A stretch of DNA of 15,577 nt from JBBSJV01 sp038256935 (GCA_038256935.1 JBBSJV010000024.1:1-15577), one strand, 5' to 3'; positions 1 through 7,944 are shown, counted from the stretch's first letter. The notes: generated from the sequence alone by a model not told the origin. A program made the numbers and translations.

Positions 1-962
1 AAACACTAACACTTGCAAAATTTACAGCTTGTTCATTATCGCTGCAAACAAGAGAAGTATCTACTCCAGTATCATCTCTAACTACAATACTATCAGTAGA
101 GCCATTAGCACATAAATCGTTGTTATCAGTAGCGTCTCCAGCGTACATTGTCAGAGAGCCAGGGGAGACTTCTAGAGTTGCGCAGGATAAGCCGTTTGCT
201 AGTGTTTCTGGGTTGCAGGTAACAGGAGGGGTTACAATTAAATTTTCTAATCTGGTTATATAGTGATTACCTCCACCATTATATGATGTGAATGCGCCAC
301 CAAGTATTAATTTGTTGTCGCTTTGTTCTGAAAACTATATACAGCACTACTAAAGCCAATGCCTATTTCAAGACTAGAATCTTTACTTCCATCAGGATTT
401 AACCTAGTAACCCTAACTGTACTTAAATCATTGTAAGTAGTAAAGTCACCACCTATTAATATCTTACCATCTGATTGAAGAGACATACCTAGGATATTAC
501 TATTAAATCCATTACCAGTTACAAAACTAGTATCCTGGCATCCATCAGCATTTAATCGAATTATTCTATTAACTGTAGTTTCATTGTATGTAGTAAAGCT
601 ACCACCTGCTATTATCTTACCGTTATCTATAGCTCGAACAATACCATTAAAACCAGTTCCAATTACAAAACTAGTGTCCCGGCTTCCATCAGGATTTAAT
701 CTAATTATTCTATTTGTTGGAGTCTTATTAAATAAAGTAAACTGTCCTCCTACAATTATTTTGCCATCAGTTTGAGTTGCAGTCCTATAAACCCAGTCAT
801 TAAATCCATTCCCTACTATAAAACTATTATCTATATTCCTGGGGCTGCAGTTGTTAAAATACCTGGGATTACAAGAGTCAAAATAAAAGTCAAGGTTAAA
901 ATAAACTTGAGTGTATATCCAATTATAGCTAACTGTCCTTTAACAGGAAATATTTTATACAT
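1..962 (-). pseudogene. Secreted delta-60 repeat protein, frameshifted and 5'-complete, cut by window edge
   Basis: Reading the minus strand from an ATG at 962 gives a clear signal peptide: basic start, then a hydrophobic run including FILTLTFILTLV, then small residues ending TTAAP. The frame then breaks. With one extra C in the CCCC run (plus-strand 841-844) it continues into four delta-60 type repeats (motifs DGKIIVGG.FT, RIIRLNPDGS.DTSFV, about 48-51 residues each). A second break at plus-strand 331-334 is cured by one extra T on the minus strand. The frame then stays open to base 1 through a Cys-containing, possibly Ig-like region (TCNPETLANGLSCATLEVSPG). Delta-60 repeats are known from large secreted or surface proteins, probably as beta-propeller-like modules; the substrate is unknown. 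Either this is a pseudogene or both runs were under-called during sequencing. The repeat identity is secure; whether the gene works is not. Confidence 0.8.
241..807 (-). repeat. Four tandem delta-60 protein repeats
   Basis: Four consecutive units of about 48-51 codons on the minus strand, each starting with GFN or GFS and carrying a DGKI..GG.FT..N block followed by R[IV].RLN.DG..D[TS]S. The second unit is three codons shorter (VRAIDNGKII), and the last runs into a different region after ITRLEN. The DNA copies share long near-identical stretches, for example around the codons for RLNPDGS, which suggests recent unit duplication. Confidence 0.8.
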
Positions 963-989
963 TATTTGTTGCTTATTTTTGTTTGAACT

Positions 990-1018
990 ATTATACTTTA
1001 TATGCGGCGATATAGCAA
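990..1018 (-). promoter_or_regulatory. Promoter of the delta-60 protein gene
   Basis: On the minus strand, TTGCTA (1018-1013), a 17-nt spacer and a perfect TATAAT (995-990) lie about 28 nt before the ATG at 962. No Shine-Dalgarno sequence is seen between the -10 box and the start. The predicted leader is about 20 nt. Confidence 0.6.
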
Positions 1019-1139
1019 ATAATCTTTATAATTCTCCCGTGATCAAAACTAATCGGTTTTCAAATAAGAGCATTTTTAAACTAGTTTCAGTATATTTTAA
1101 CAACAAAACACATTTTAGGTGTAAATTCAATGTTTTTAA

Positions 1140-2309
1140 TTATGAATTGATCAATTCAGAAAAAGAGTTGATGAAATTTGGTTTAGAAAATCTTTTTGAC
1201 GACTCAATAATAGCTTTAGTGTCCCAATCAGTTTTAGATTCAAACTCTAAAATAGCCTCTGACAAGCTCTCGACGGTATGATGGTCAAAAAATACTCCAT
1301 TTACTCCAGGCTTGATATATTCTCTACTACCTCCCACAGAATAAGCAATAACAGGACAGCCGATAGCTATGGCCTCTACTGGAACAATGCCAAAATCTTC
1401 TTTGGGCGGGAATAAAAATGCCTTAGCTCTAGATAAATAGTCATCCATTTCATCATCGCTAATACGACCCAAAAATTTGATCAAATCTTTTTTGGCTGGA
1501 TCTTTTTTGATTTCCTTATCAATGATTTCTTGCAATCTGTCCATTTCTGGTTGATAAGCTGTGGCTCCTGCAATATATAATTTTTTCTTTAGTTTCAAAC
1601 AGGTTTTAACAAGTAGATCAACTTGCTTGTGAAAGCTTATTCTACCAATATTTAAATAAAAATCCTCACTTGGCTCGACTCTTTTTACATTTTTAAACCT
1701 TTCAAGATCAACAGGAGGTACAATGACTTGAGAGTCGACTTTGTAAATTCGTTTAATCTCATCTTGAATAAAGCTTGAAATTGCTATCCAATGAGTTTTT
1801 CTTTTATTCAAATTCTTAATGGCTTTGTTTTCCATCCATCTAAGCGGGGGATATAGCAGGGGTAGGAGTAGCCTTAGCGCAGGATTAATTGTTTTAAGAT
1901 CCATCTCTCTTTCATCTCTGTGTAAAAATCTAGTTGGAGTATAGCAATAAAACAAGATTTTTGGGTTATCAATGAAGCGAATGTTTTTGGCACAAAATGT
2001 AGAAGATAAAATCACTGTGTCATAGCCCTTTATTCCCCATAAACTAAAGACAATTGGATAAAAAATAACAAGATGTTTGAAGTACTTTTGAAGTGGTTTA
2101 AATCCAAACAAGGTTTGTAACCAGGAGGTTTTTATCCTACCTTCTTCCCAGGCTTTAAGTATAAGTGGGGCTGACTGAAATTTGTCACTTACAAAAAATG
2201 AAGTGTAAAGAGTAGCTTCAGGATAGGCTTCAAGCCATGTTTCTACGCATTTCTCTGCTCCCCCGTACTGAAATAAATAATCATGTACAATAGCAATCTT
2301 AGCTGGCAT
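1140..2309 (-). CDS. Glycosyltransferase family 4 (GT-B fold) protein
   Basis: A 389-residue cytoplasmic or membrane-associated sugar transferase of the GT4 class. The N-terminal Rossmann half starts KIAIVHDYLFQYGGAEK, the usual acceptor-side start with a GGAE loop. The C-terminal half has IGRISFHKQVD (about 221-231) and the nucleotide-sugar motif EDFGIVPVEA, with the E-x7-E pair at 304 and 312, followed by GCPVIAYSVGGSREYI. The segment CYTPTRFLH (about 122-130) is typical of mannosyl- or rhamnosyl-transferases of polysaccharide clusters, but donor and acceptor cannot be read from sequence. The ATG at 2309 is preceded by ATAAGGAT, which is too close to be a good ribosome site. It stands alone, separated from rsmA by about 400 bp of repeat DNA. 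Probable role: envelope glycan or glycolipid assembly. Confidence 0.9.
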   Translation of the reverse strand: MPAKIAIVHDYLFQYGGAEKCVETWLEAYPEATLYTSFFVSDKFQSAPLILKAWEEGRIKTSWLQTLFGFKPLQKYFKHLVIFYPIVFSLWGIKGYDTVILSSTFCAKNIRFIDNPKILFYCYTPTRFLHRDEREMDLKTINPALRLLLPLLYPPLRWMENKAIKNLNKRKTHWIAISSFIQDEIKRIYKVDSQVIVPPVDLERFKNVKRVEPSEDFYLNIGRISFHKQVDLLVKTCLKLKKKLYIAGATAYQPEMDRLQEIIDKEIKKDPAKKDLIKFLGRISDDEMDDYLSRAKAFLFPPKEDFGIVPVEAIAIGCPVIAYSVGGSREYIKPGVNGVFFDHHTVESLSEAILEFESKTDWDTKAIIESSKRFSKPNFINSFSELINS

Positions 2310-2464
2310 ATCCTTATATCAATGCAGGTTTAGAATTGAAATGTCAATAGTTAAGGTTTATGAAAATTTTAGTGTTGATAAAGTTGCTTTTAGCGCATAT
2401 TTATTAAGTGTTTTAAATCTTAGATATAAATTAAATTCTTGAATTAAGTATACAATGCGGTAAG

Positions 2465-2600
2465 ATCCTGAAACCAGTATCAGGATTGTAAGTGTCAATT
2501 TATTCGCTGACAATTTTAATCTGTCATACTGAACTCGTTTCAGTATCTTTTCTCTATTAATATAAGTAACAGACCCTGAAATAAATTCAGGGTGATACAT
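2465..2600. repeat. Dispersed palindromic repeat (REP/MITE-like), copy 1
   Basis: The gap between the GT4 gene and rsmA (2310-2715) contains three short perfect palindromes: ATCCTGA/TCAGGAT (2465-2486), ATACTGAA/TTCAGTAT (2526-2546) and ACCCTGAA/TTCAGGGT (2573-2593). The last two form one unit starting TGTCAT and ending ATACA, with roughly inverted ends. A related copy lies at 9604-9662 in the opposite orientation. Minus-strand translation gives an 89-codon frame containing HPEFISGS and ILKRVQYD, peptide strings that recur across unrelated bacteria as translations of such repeats, so it is not called as a gene. The rest of the gap shows no gene. Confidence 0.75.
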
Positions 2601-2715
2601 AGATTCTGTCATTAAAATAATTAACATCTACAAGGATGACAAGAAAAATTATCTTTGAAATTGTTAACTTTTACAAGGATAATAAAAGAGAGGTGGGCTC
2701 TAAAAATACTTTTAA

Positions 2716-3531
2716 TTAACTTTCCAAAATCAGACCAATTACTTCTATCAAATTGTCTCTGTTCAATCTCATTTCCAAAATATTAGGATTGTTTTTTTGG
2801 ATTTTTTGATACAACTCTAAGCCTTTATCATAGTTTTTCAAATTATTGCCAATGGTTTTGCGAGGGAATTGAAAAAGAGATTTCAAAATACCAAGAGCCT
2901 TTTTTCTTTTTTCTAAAGTATCCAAGTATTTTTTCAAATCACTACTCTGCTTTGGAGATAGACTAATCAAAGCCGTATCAACTTTTGGCTTAGGGTCAAA
3001 GTTTCCAGCTGATATGACAAAGGATGAGTTAACTTCATGAAAAAGTAGTATCCAAGCTGCAAATAAAGTAAGGTTGTTTGCTTTGGTAAGTTTATCGATA
3101 ACCTCTTTTTGTAAGATTACAGTTAGTGCAGTTTCAGGATAATAAAGGCAAAAATCTACAACTAATCGTGATCCAGTGTTAAAAGGGAGGTTTCCAAACA
3201 GGATATAATTATCACTAGGCAAGCCTGATTCTTTCCATTTAATTTCATTTTGAATTAACTCCGTTGCATCTGCTGGAATAATTTTTAAAGGTTTTAAACT
3301 AGGGTCACTGCTTAAAACTTCAATAGCTCGAGGATCGATTTCAATTGCTGTAATTGGCAATTTTAAAGCTAAAATATCTCTTGTTAAAAGTCCAGTGCCT
3401 GGGCCAATTTCTACTATTTCTTTGGAATTATTTACAATTATATTTTGCTCCAAATATTTGACCACTTTGTGTCTTGTTTGAGGATTTATCAAAAAATTTT
3501 GGGATAAACTTTTTTTGGCTATTAGTGGCAT
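2716..3531 (-). CDS. rsmA: 16S rRNA (adenine1518/1519-N6)-dimethyltransferase RsmA (KsgA)
   Basis: This 271-residue enzyme uses S-adenosylmethionine to dimethylate two adjacent adenines in the helix 45 loop of 16S rRNA during late small-subunit assembly. Seen here: the family start SLSQNFL (8-14); the SAM motif EIVEIGPGTGLLT (38-50); the acidic ribose-binding segment AIEIDPRAIE (62-71); catalytic motif NLPFN (114-118, usually NLPYN in this family, so Tyr is replaced by Phe); and FDPKPKVDTA (178-187), the conserved substrate-side motif. Length is normal. The ATG at 3531 overlaps the -35 box of the divergent PrgI gene, so the two start regions are interlocked. No Shine-Dalgarno sequence precedes the ATG. 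Confidence 0.95.
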   Translation of the reverse strand: MPLIAKKSLSQNFLINPQTRHKVVKYLEQNIIVNNSKEIVEIGPGTGLLTRDILALKLPITAIEIDPRAIEVLSSDPSLKPLKIIPADATELIQNEIKWKESGLPSDNYILFGNLPFNTGSRLVVDFCLYYPETALTVILQKEVIDKLTKANNLTLFAAWILLFHEVNSSFVISAGNFDPKPKVDTALISLSPKQSSDLKKYLDTLEKRKKALGILKSLFQFPRKTIGNNLKNYDKGLELYQKIQKNNPNILEMRLNRDNLIEVIGLILES

Positions 3532-3559
3532 TGTCAGAATTCTATTTAGATAGTATAAT
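3531..3559 (+). promoter_or_regulatory. Promoter of the PrgI-family gene
   Basis: TTGTCA (3531-3536), exactly 17 nt, then a perfect TATAAT (3554-3559). The ATG of the next gene is at 3573, so the leader would be only about 7 nt. The -35 box includes bases of the rsmA start codon on the other strand. Confidence 0.75.
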
Positions 3560-3572
3560 TAGCTTAAGTCAA

Positions 3573-4235
3573 ATGTCCTCATTTCAAGTACCTCAATTTT
3601 TAGACTCAGGTGATAAGATCATCTTCAATCTTAACCTTAGACAGTTTGGTTACGCTTTAGGTGGTTTTTTGATATCTATGGGAATATTTGGAGTAGTAGG
3701 GGGGTTAAATCCTAACCTTGGCATTTACGCCTTTTTACCTGCCCTTCCAGTAATGTTGATCTCAGCTTATGCAGCCTTTGGTAGATACAACGGAAGGGAT
3801 GCTGATTTTTATATAGTTAAATTTATAATTTTTACTATCAAGCCAAAATTTATGGTATTTGGCAGGCAACCTGATAACGAAGATCTAAATAGAAAATTAG
3901 CAGAATATACTGAGGCCAAAATCAAAGAAAGGTGGGCTGGAAGGTTAAATCAAAGCAACAAAGAAGTGGGAGATCAGTTTGCTCAGTTTAGACAAGAAGA
4001 ATCAGAGATGAAAGCAGATAAAATAAGGCTTTTGGGTCAAGCTATAGATACAAATATTAACAACACCCTACAAAACATTCAGACTAAAAGATTACAAATC
4101 GATTTGCATGAAAATCAGATTAGACAAAATCAATCAGGCGGCTTTAACCCTGCAACTGCAAATTCTCAAAGGGCTGTGAAAAAAGCAGCTCCAAAAGTCC
4201 AAGCTACAAACTTTTTTGATGAAGAAGATGAATAA
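3573..4235 (+). CDS. PrgI-family membrane protein
   Basis: 220 residues. The start MSSFQVPQFLDSGDKI is typical of PrgI-family proteins, which in CPR and Gram-positive genomes usually sit next to VirB4-like ATPases in type IV secretion or conjugation-like clusters. Two hydrophobic helices are visible at about 24-46 (ALGGFLISMGIFGVVGG) and 50-68 (IYAFLPALPVMLISAYAAF), followed by a cytoplasmic-looking segment with KPKFMVFGRQPDNEDLN. The C-terminal half (about 103-200) is charged and helical, probably coiled coil. The ATG at 3573 is chosen because it lies just after a strong promoter; an in-frame TTG at 3474 lies upstream of that promoter. No VirB4 partner is in view; the 3' neighbour is trmB on the other strand, overlapping by 32 bp. 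Its exact job is unknown. Confidence 0.85.
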   Translation: MSSFQVPQFLDSGDKIIFNLNLRQFGYALGGFLISMGIFGVVGGLNPNLGIYAFLPALPVMLISAYAAFGRYNGRDADFYIVKFIIFTIKPKFMVFGRQPDNEDLNRKLAEYTEAKIKERWAGRLNQSNKEVGDQFAQFRQEESEMKADKIRLLGQAIDTNINNTLQNIQTKRLQIDLHENQIRQNQSGGFNPATANSQRAVKKAAPKVQATNFFDEEDE

Positions 4236-4857
4236 GCTTGATATTCGAATTACTAAATTGTTTCTCGTATCTAGTGATAAAATTTTGATTCTCTTTAAAC
4301 CAAGGACTGGAATAATAATCCCATGAAAAATACTGGATTTGCCAAGCCGGGTCGATACCAAGTGTTTGCAGCGAATATTCAAAAAAATTCGTATTATCGG
4401 TGCGTAAAAATAGATCACCTTGAGGTTTAAGTATAATCTTATAGATATCTAAAAATCTTTTGTAAATGAGTCTTTTCTTCTCTTTTTTGGGTTGAGGATC
4501 CGGGTGAGTAATCCAAATGCCTGATAGTTCATTTGCAGCAAAAAGCGATGCGATATCTTCAGCTTTAGAGCGAATAAAGCGAACATTATTTAAGTTGTAT
4601 TTTTGGATTTCTTGTAATCCTTGAAATAACCTGTCGCCTTTGATATCTAAACCAATATAATTACAATTTGGATTGTTTTTAGCAAGACCAATAGTGTATT
4701 CACCATATCCACAAGCAATTTCTAAAACGATTGGGTTAGTGTTATTAAATATCTGGCTCCACTGGTTTTTTAAATCCAAAATGTTGCCTTGGATGTTTTC
4801 AAAAATGAACTCTGACTTAGTTATTGTACTGTATTTATAAAGTTTGTTTCTAGCCAT
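4204..4857 (-). CDS. trmB: tRNA (guanine46-N7)-methyltransferase TrmB
   Basis: 217 residues from the ATG at 4857 (start MARNKLYKY, the usual family start); an in-frame TTG at 4884 is a poorer choice. TrmB puts a methyl group from SAM on N7 of G46 in the tRNA variable loop. The SAM site is LEIACGYGEYT (45-55) followed by YIGLDIKGDR (67-76). The family hallmark, normally FPDPWPKKRHHKRR, is present in the diverged form HPDPQPKKEKKRLI (118-131), and RTDN is at 152-155. The first SAM glycine is Ala-Cys here (EIACG instead of EIGCG). Its 3' end overlaps the PrgI gene on the opposite strand. It lies 38 nt downstream of the large secreted-protein gene on the same strand and could be co-transcribed with it. 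Confidence 0.93.
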   Translation of the reverse strand: MARNKLYKYSTITKSEFIFENIQGNILDLKNQWSQIFNNTNPIVLEIACGYGEYTIGLAKNNPNCNYIGLDIKGDRLFQGLQEIQKYNLNNVRFIRSKAEDIASLFAANELSGIWITHPDPQPKKEKKRLIYKRFLDIYKIILKPQGDLFLRTDNTNFFEYSLQTLGIDPAWQIQYFSWDYYSSPWFKENQNFITRYEKQFSNSNIKLIHLLHQKSL

Positions 4858-4895
4858 TTTTCCAAGTTTAAAATACAGATCCAACTTGCTATAAT

Positions 4896-6464
4896 TTACA
4901 CACCAGCATCGTTTATCTGTAGTATCAACTTAGTCTTTAGGTTTGTTAGACTTTTGTCTACATAATTACTCTCACTGACATTAATTATCTTGCGACCAAA
5001 AGTACATATTGATCTTTTTCTAGGTAAATCATGGTTGATTCTAAAGGTATGAATGTCATCAACGCTTGATAGTTTAGAGATACTCCATCGTTGCCCACAA
5101 TAAACATCTTGAGTAATTTCAGCATCAATTTTGATTCTACCTGATAAGGAATGGTAGGCAAAAGTAGCCTCGATTATTTCAGAGTCCAAACTCAGCTTCC
5201 CTGATTCAGTGGCTTCGATTATCTCAAATGTTTTGGATACTTCTACTATTTTAGATAAATTTGGATAATTAATCCTACTTGTCATTATAAATGTACCAGA
5301 CTGGTCTACACTAAAATTTATTTCCCCGCTACTTGGTAATTCTTTGACAAATACTCCCTGGCTAGTTGATAGACTATTTTCAAAAGTCCTTGATCCACTA
5401 TCTACGTATGGACTAGCTAAGATAAAGCCGTTGATGTTTTCACCAATAAAATACTGAGAGTGATCTGTGTAGATTCTTTCATCGTAATCTGGAGGTGGTG
5501 GAGGGGTTCCTTCTATAAAAGGTAAGATTTCAACTTTGATATTTGATAAGCCAGTAAAATGAGTGTAGGTAATTTCCGTATTGAGGTAATTGGAGCCGGC
5601 TGTGCTATCACTGCCTTTATAAGTTTCTCCATAATAAAGTGGTTCTGTTTGGATATTTTTTGAGCCATCATTTTTCATGTCATCGACTACGATTTGATCG
5701 CCTATTTTTACTTTCACACCACCGTCTGTGCTGATTTTAAGATAGTACTTTGTGCCTACATCGTTTTTGAGTGATAATTCATTTTCAAAAACAGCTGTAT
5801 AATAATCACTTCCAATACCATTTCCTACAACTTTGTTTTGTAGATTCAAATCGATCTTATCGACGCAATGACTGGAGCTAAAGAATGGGTTGATTGCTCC
5901 GTTATTTACAAATCTTACTTTCCAATTATCATCTCTAGTTTCAGCGCACACGGCATTATCAATTGTAACTTCTGATGGTTTTATCTCATACAGCTCTAAA
6001 ATCGTGGAAAGCCCATCTGTTTGAGCTACCCAGCCAGTAATACCACTTTCAAAAACCACAGCCCACCTGGCTAAGTTACCACAGATTACACTGTTTTGTT
6101 GCTGTATTTTGGCAATATTACCCGCAAAAGCTTGCCTTACTCCAATTGTGCCACAGGCAGAGCCAGGGTCATCAAGGCTTCCTCTAACATTTGCAAAACT
6201 AGTTTTGATCTGTACGTAATCATTTTGATTAAACTTTGTTGATAAAGAAGTTAGGGTAGGTCTAATAATAGTATTTTGAGAAGATTCTGTTGGGTTAGAT
6301 TTATTTATAGTGTCTGCTTGATTTATTACTTGAGAATTAGTTTCAGTTGATGTAAACAATTTTTTTTCACTTGAGATTACAGCTGGAGCAAGTAATGATA
6401 GCACTAAAAAATATAAAAAACTTAAAACTAATACTACCCTTATTTTTCTTACCAAAAATTGCAT
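4896..6464 (-). CDS. Secreted multidomain protein with SH3-like and PA14-like regions
   Basis: 522 residues. Positions 1-31 form a signal peptide or N-terminal anchor (basic start, then VVLVLSFLYFLVLSLLAPAV). A Ser/Thr/Asn-rich linker follows to about 80. Residues 82-150 resemble a bacterial SH3 domain: YVQIKTSFANVR at the start, GWVAQ at the end. Residues about 178-318 resemble a PA14 domain (YYTAVFENEL, then YLKISTDGGVKVKIGDQIVVDD, matching the 'DDG..L.VDG..VID' core). A PPPPP hinge (321-325) leads to a beta-rich C-terminal third with Cys pairs. Such proteins bind glycans or peptidoglycan outside the membrane; here that is inferred from domain resemblance only. The ATG at 6464 fits the signal peptide exactly. 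The gene is divergent from the SWIM gene. Confidence 0.72.
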   Translation of the reverse strand: MQFLVRKIRVVLVLSFLYFLVLSLLAPAVISSEKKLFTSTETNSQVINQADTINKSNPTESSQNTIIRPTLTSLSTKFNQNDYVQIKTSFANVRGSLDDPGSACGTIGVRQAFAGNIAKIQQQNSVICGNLARWAVVFESGITGWVAQTDGLSTILELYEIKPSEVTIDNAVCAETRDDNWKVRFVNNGAINPFFSSSHCVDKIDLNLQNKVVGNGIGSDYYTAVFENELSLKNDVGTKYYLKISTDGGVKVKIGDQIVVDDMKNDGSKNIQTEPLYYGETYKGSDSTAGSNYLNTEITYTHFTGLSNIKVEILPFIEGTPPPPPDYDERIYTDHSQYFIGENINGFILASPYVDSGSRTFENSLSTSQGVFVKELPSSGEINFSVDQSGTFIMTSRINYPNLSKIVEVSKTFEIIEATESGKLSLDSEIIEATFAYHSLSGRIKIDAEITQDVYCGQRWSISKLSSVDDIHTFRINHDLPRKRSICTFGRKIINVSESNYVDKSLTNLKTKLILQINDAGV

Positions 6465-6506
6465 AACATTTACTTATCATATTGTTGTTTCATATACTAC
6501 AGCAGG

Positions 6507-6523
6507 TGTCAATGTAATTGACA
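6507..6523. promoter_or_regulatory. Palindrome of back-to-back TTGACA boxes between divergent genes
   Basis: TGTCAAT-GTA-ATTGACA is a perfect 7+7 inverted repeat centred in the 88-bp divergent intergenic region. It puts a consensus -35 box on each strand, and it could also be an operator for a dimeric repressor. The plus-strand box has a fitting -10 (next entry). For the minus strand, a TATGAT at 6481-6476 is the best -10, but its spacing to this box is too long, so the minus promoter is uncertain. Confidence 0.45.
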
Positions 6524-6546
6524 TTAACAAATATTCACAGTATGGT
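6518..6546 (+). promoter_or_regulatory. Promoter of the SWIM-protein gene, probably leaderless
   Basis: TTGACA (6518-6523), a 17-nt spacer and TATGGT (6541-6546). The predicted transcription start is about 6553, which is a GTG in the right frame, so the message may begin at its start codon. Confidence 0.5.
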
Positions 6547-6552
6547 TTGCTA

Positions 6553-7713
6553 GTGATATCTTATCTCAAATCTATTAAAGAAGAGGTGGAGGAAGGGATC
6601 TACGGAAGAGGTGTAAAGCTATACTTGGATGGAGTTGTAAAATCTCACACAGATAAAATCTTGGATTATTGGCGTGAATATAGAGTTGAACACAACGGTA
6701 AACTGTTTGAAATCAAGCTTCCCTTACTGCATTTAGCCTTGAGTCCCCACAAATATGGCTTAGCTGGTAAAGCACTGGTTGAAAATGCAACTTGTAGCTG
6801 CGACTATTTTTTAGATTATGGCCTTTGTAAACATATCGTGGCAGTTTGCACTCATCTCGATAACGAATTTGATCTGAATCTTAAAGCTATTAAAACCACA
6901 GAAATAGAATCTAGAAAAGCTGATATATTTGCTCAGATCAATTTAGTAAATGAGCAAAAAAAATATCGTGAGTTTATCAATAGCTTTGATGGGTATTTAG
7001 TGAAGCCTACATTTTATATCCTACAATCTATTGAGCAATTATCAATTGGACAAGATCCTGCATGGTACGACTCCAAAGAATTAATTGATACCTATTCTGA
7101 GCAAATTGCCTTACTTCATAAAGACTATGACTCAGAAAAAAAATTAGTAGATCTGCTAAAGTCTCAAATCAAAGTAAATCCCAAGACATGGCTGCAATTT
7201 TGGCTCAAAGACTTGGATAATTTCAGTGATAATACAAGACTTCAAATTGATCTTAACATATGGGAATTGCATCATATGCAAATGCTAAAGCCAGTTCAAA
7301 GTGAGTATGTATTTTATCTTCAAAATTTAAGTGAGCAAAAAAGACTGCTTATTTTAGAAAAACTGCAAGCAAAATTTATCAATCAAAACAGAATTTGGAA
7401 AGAATTTATCTTTACAGCTGATCTGCAGAGCTGGTTTTTAGGTAATATTGCAAGTTTTGACCATATGGACTTACTCAGGGCAGTTGATCAGTGGGCAGAG
7501 CTTGGAGATAACGTTGAGCCATATTTAGCAGATCTTGTCCATCAGTGGGTGATGCTATTACAGCCCGAAGGGTATGATGACTTAGCAACGCTAGTAAATA
7601 TTTGGGAGGAAAAAATAGGTCATACTGATACTTTTGAGCAAAGTTTGAAGTTTTTAAAAGATGCCTGTAAATCTAAGAAGGGACTACTTAGAAAAATCAA
7701 AGCCCTTAACTAA
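6553..7713 (+). CDS. SWIM zinc-finger domain protein
   Basis: 386 residues from the GTG at 6553; an in-frame TTG at 6547 is the alternative, and no ATG is available upstream. The zinc ligands are clear: TCSCDYFLDYGLCKHIVAV gives C-x-C-x8-C-x-H at about 81-94, the SWIM signature. The 80 residues before it (EEGIYGRGVKLYLDGVVKS..., WREYRVEH...) are the usual small beta region that precedes SWIM fingers. The remaining 290 residues are helical, Leu- and Trp-rich, and not recognised. In bacteria SWIM proteins often accompany SNF2-type helicases, and the domain is thought to bind DNA or protein; no helicase is in view here. The promoter places the transcription start at or next to the start codon. 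Function unknown beyond the domain. Confidence 0.85.
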   Translation: MISYLKSIKEEVEEGIYGRGVKLYLDGVVKSHTDKILDYWREYRVEHNGKLFEIKLPLLHLALSPHKYGLAGKALVENATCSCDYFLDYGLCKHIVAVCTHLDNEFDLNLKAIKTTEIESRKADIFAQINLVNEQKKYREFINSFDGYLVKPTFYILQSIEQLSIGQDPAWYDSKELIDTYSEQIALLHKDYDSEKKLVDLLKSQIKVNPKTWLQFWLKDLDNFSDNTRLQIDLNIWELHHMQMLKPVQSEYVFYLQNLSEQKRLLILEKLQAKFINQNRIWKEFIFTADLQSWFLGNIASFDHMDLLRAVDQWAELGDNVEPYLADLVHQWVMLLQPEGYDDLATLVNIWEEKIGHTDTFEQSLKFLKDACKSKKGLLRKIKALN

Positions 7714-7944
7714 AATAAAGTAAAATATGAACACAATATCATAAAGTTAAGGCCAAAATAAAATTTAAAAAAAACTGTTAAGAACTTAGTCTAAATCAGG
7801 CTTTTAGAGATGATTAAGCATTGAATTATTTTTGCAAAAATCCTTTAAAAAGTGAACAATTGGAACTAATCCAAACTTTTTCTTGCCAAAAATCAAAAAA
7901 TTTTCTTATGTACTGTGTCGATTAAAATTAATCAAATTTATTAT
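7714..7944. other. AT-rich intergenic region, no gene seen
   Basis: Very A/T-rich with stops in all frames. The only structure noticed is TTGGA-ACTAA-TCCAA (7860-7874) followed by a C-interrupted T-rich run, which might be a weak terminator for the SWIM gene or a leader structure for the regulator gene. TTGCCA at 7883-7888 with TATGTA about 18 nt further on is a possible but poor promoter for the next gene. Confidence 0.35.

Noticed and set aside
361..807. Tandem DNA repeats as a CRISPR array or satellite
   Set aside because: The period of about 150 nt is explained fully by the delta-60 protein repeats; there are no constant short repeats with variable spacers.
772..1281. 169-codon plus-strand frame and a 63-codon frame at 584-775
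   Set aside because: Both lie antisense to the delta-60 repeats, the signal peptide and the GT4 3' end. Their low-complexity composition is explained by the opposite-strand genes.
2358..2627. 89-codon minus-strand frame with HPEFISGS and ILKRVQYD
   Set aside because: It is a translation of the palindromic repeat, not a gene. It has no promoter, its tail runs through AT-rich junk, and the motif strings are those produced by this repeat type in many bacteria.
4134..4418. 94-codon minus-strand frame over the PrgI/trmB junction
   Set aside because: Out of frame with trmB, which has clear family motifs through this stretch.
7860..7885. TTGGA-ACTAA-TCCAA with T-rich sequence as a terminator
   Set aside because: Only a 5-bp stem, about 150 nt after the SWIM stop; too weak to call.
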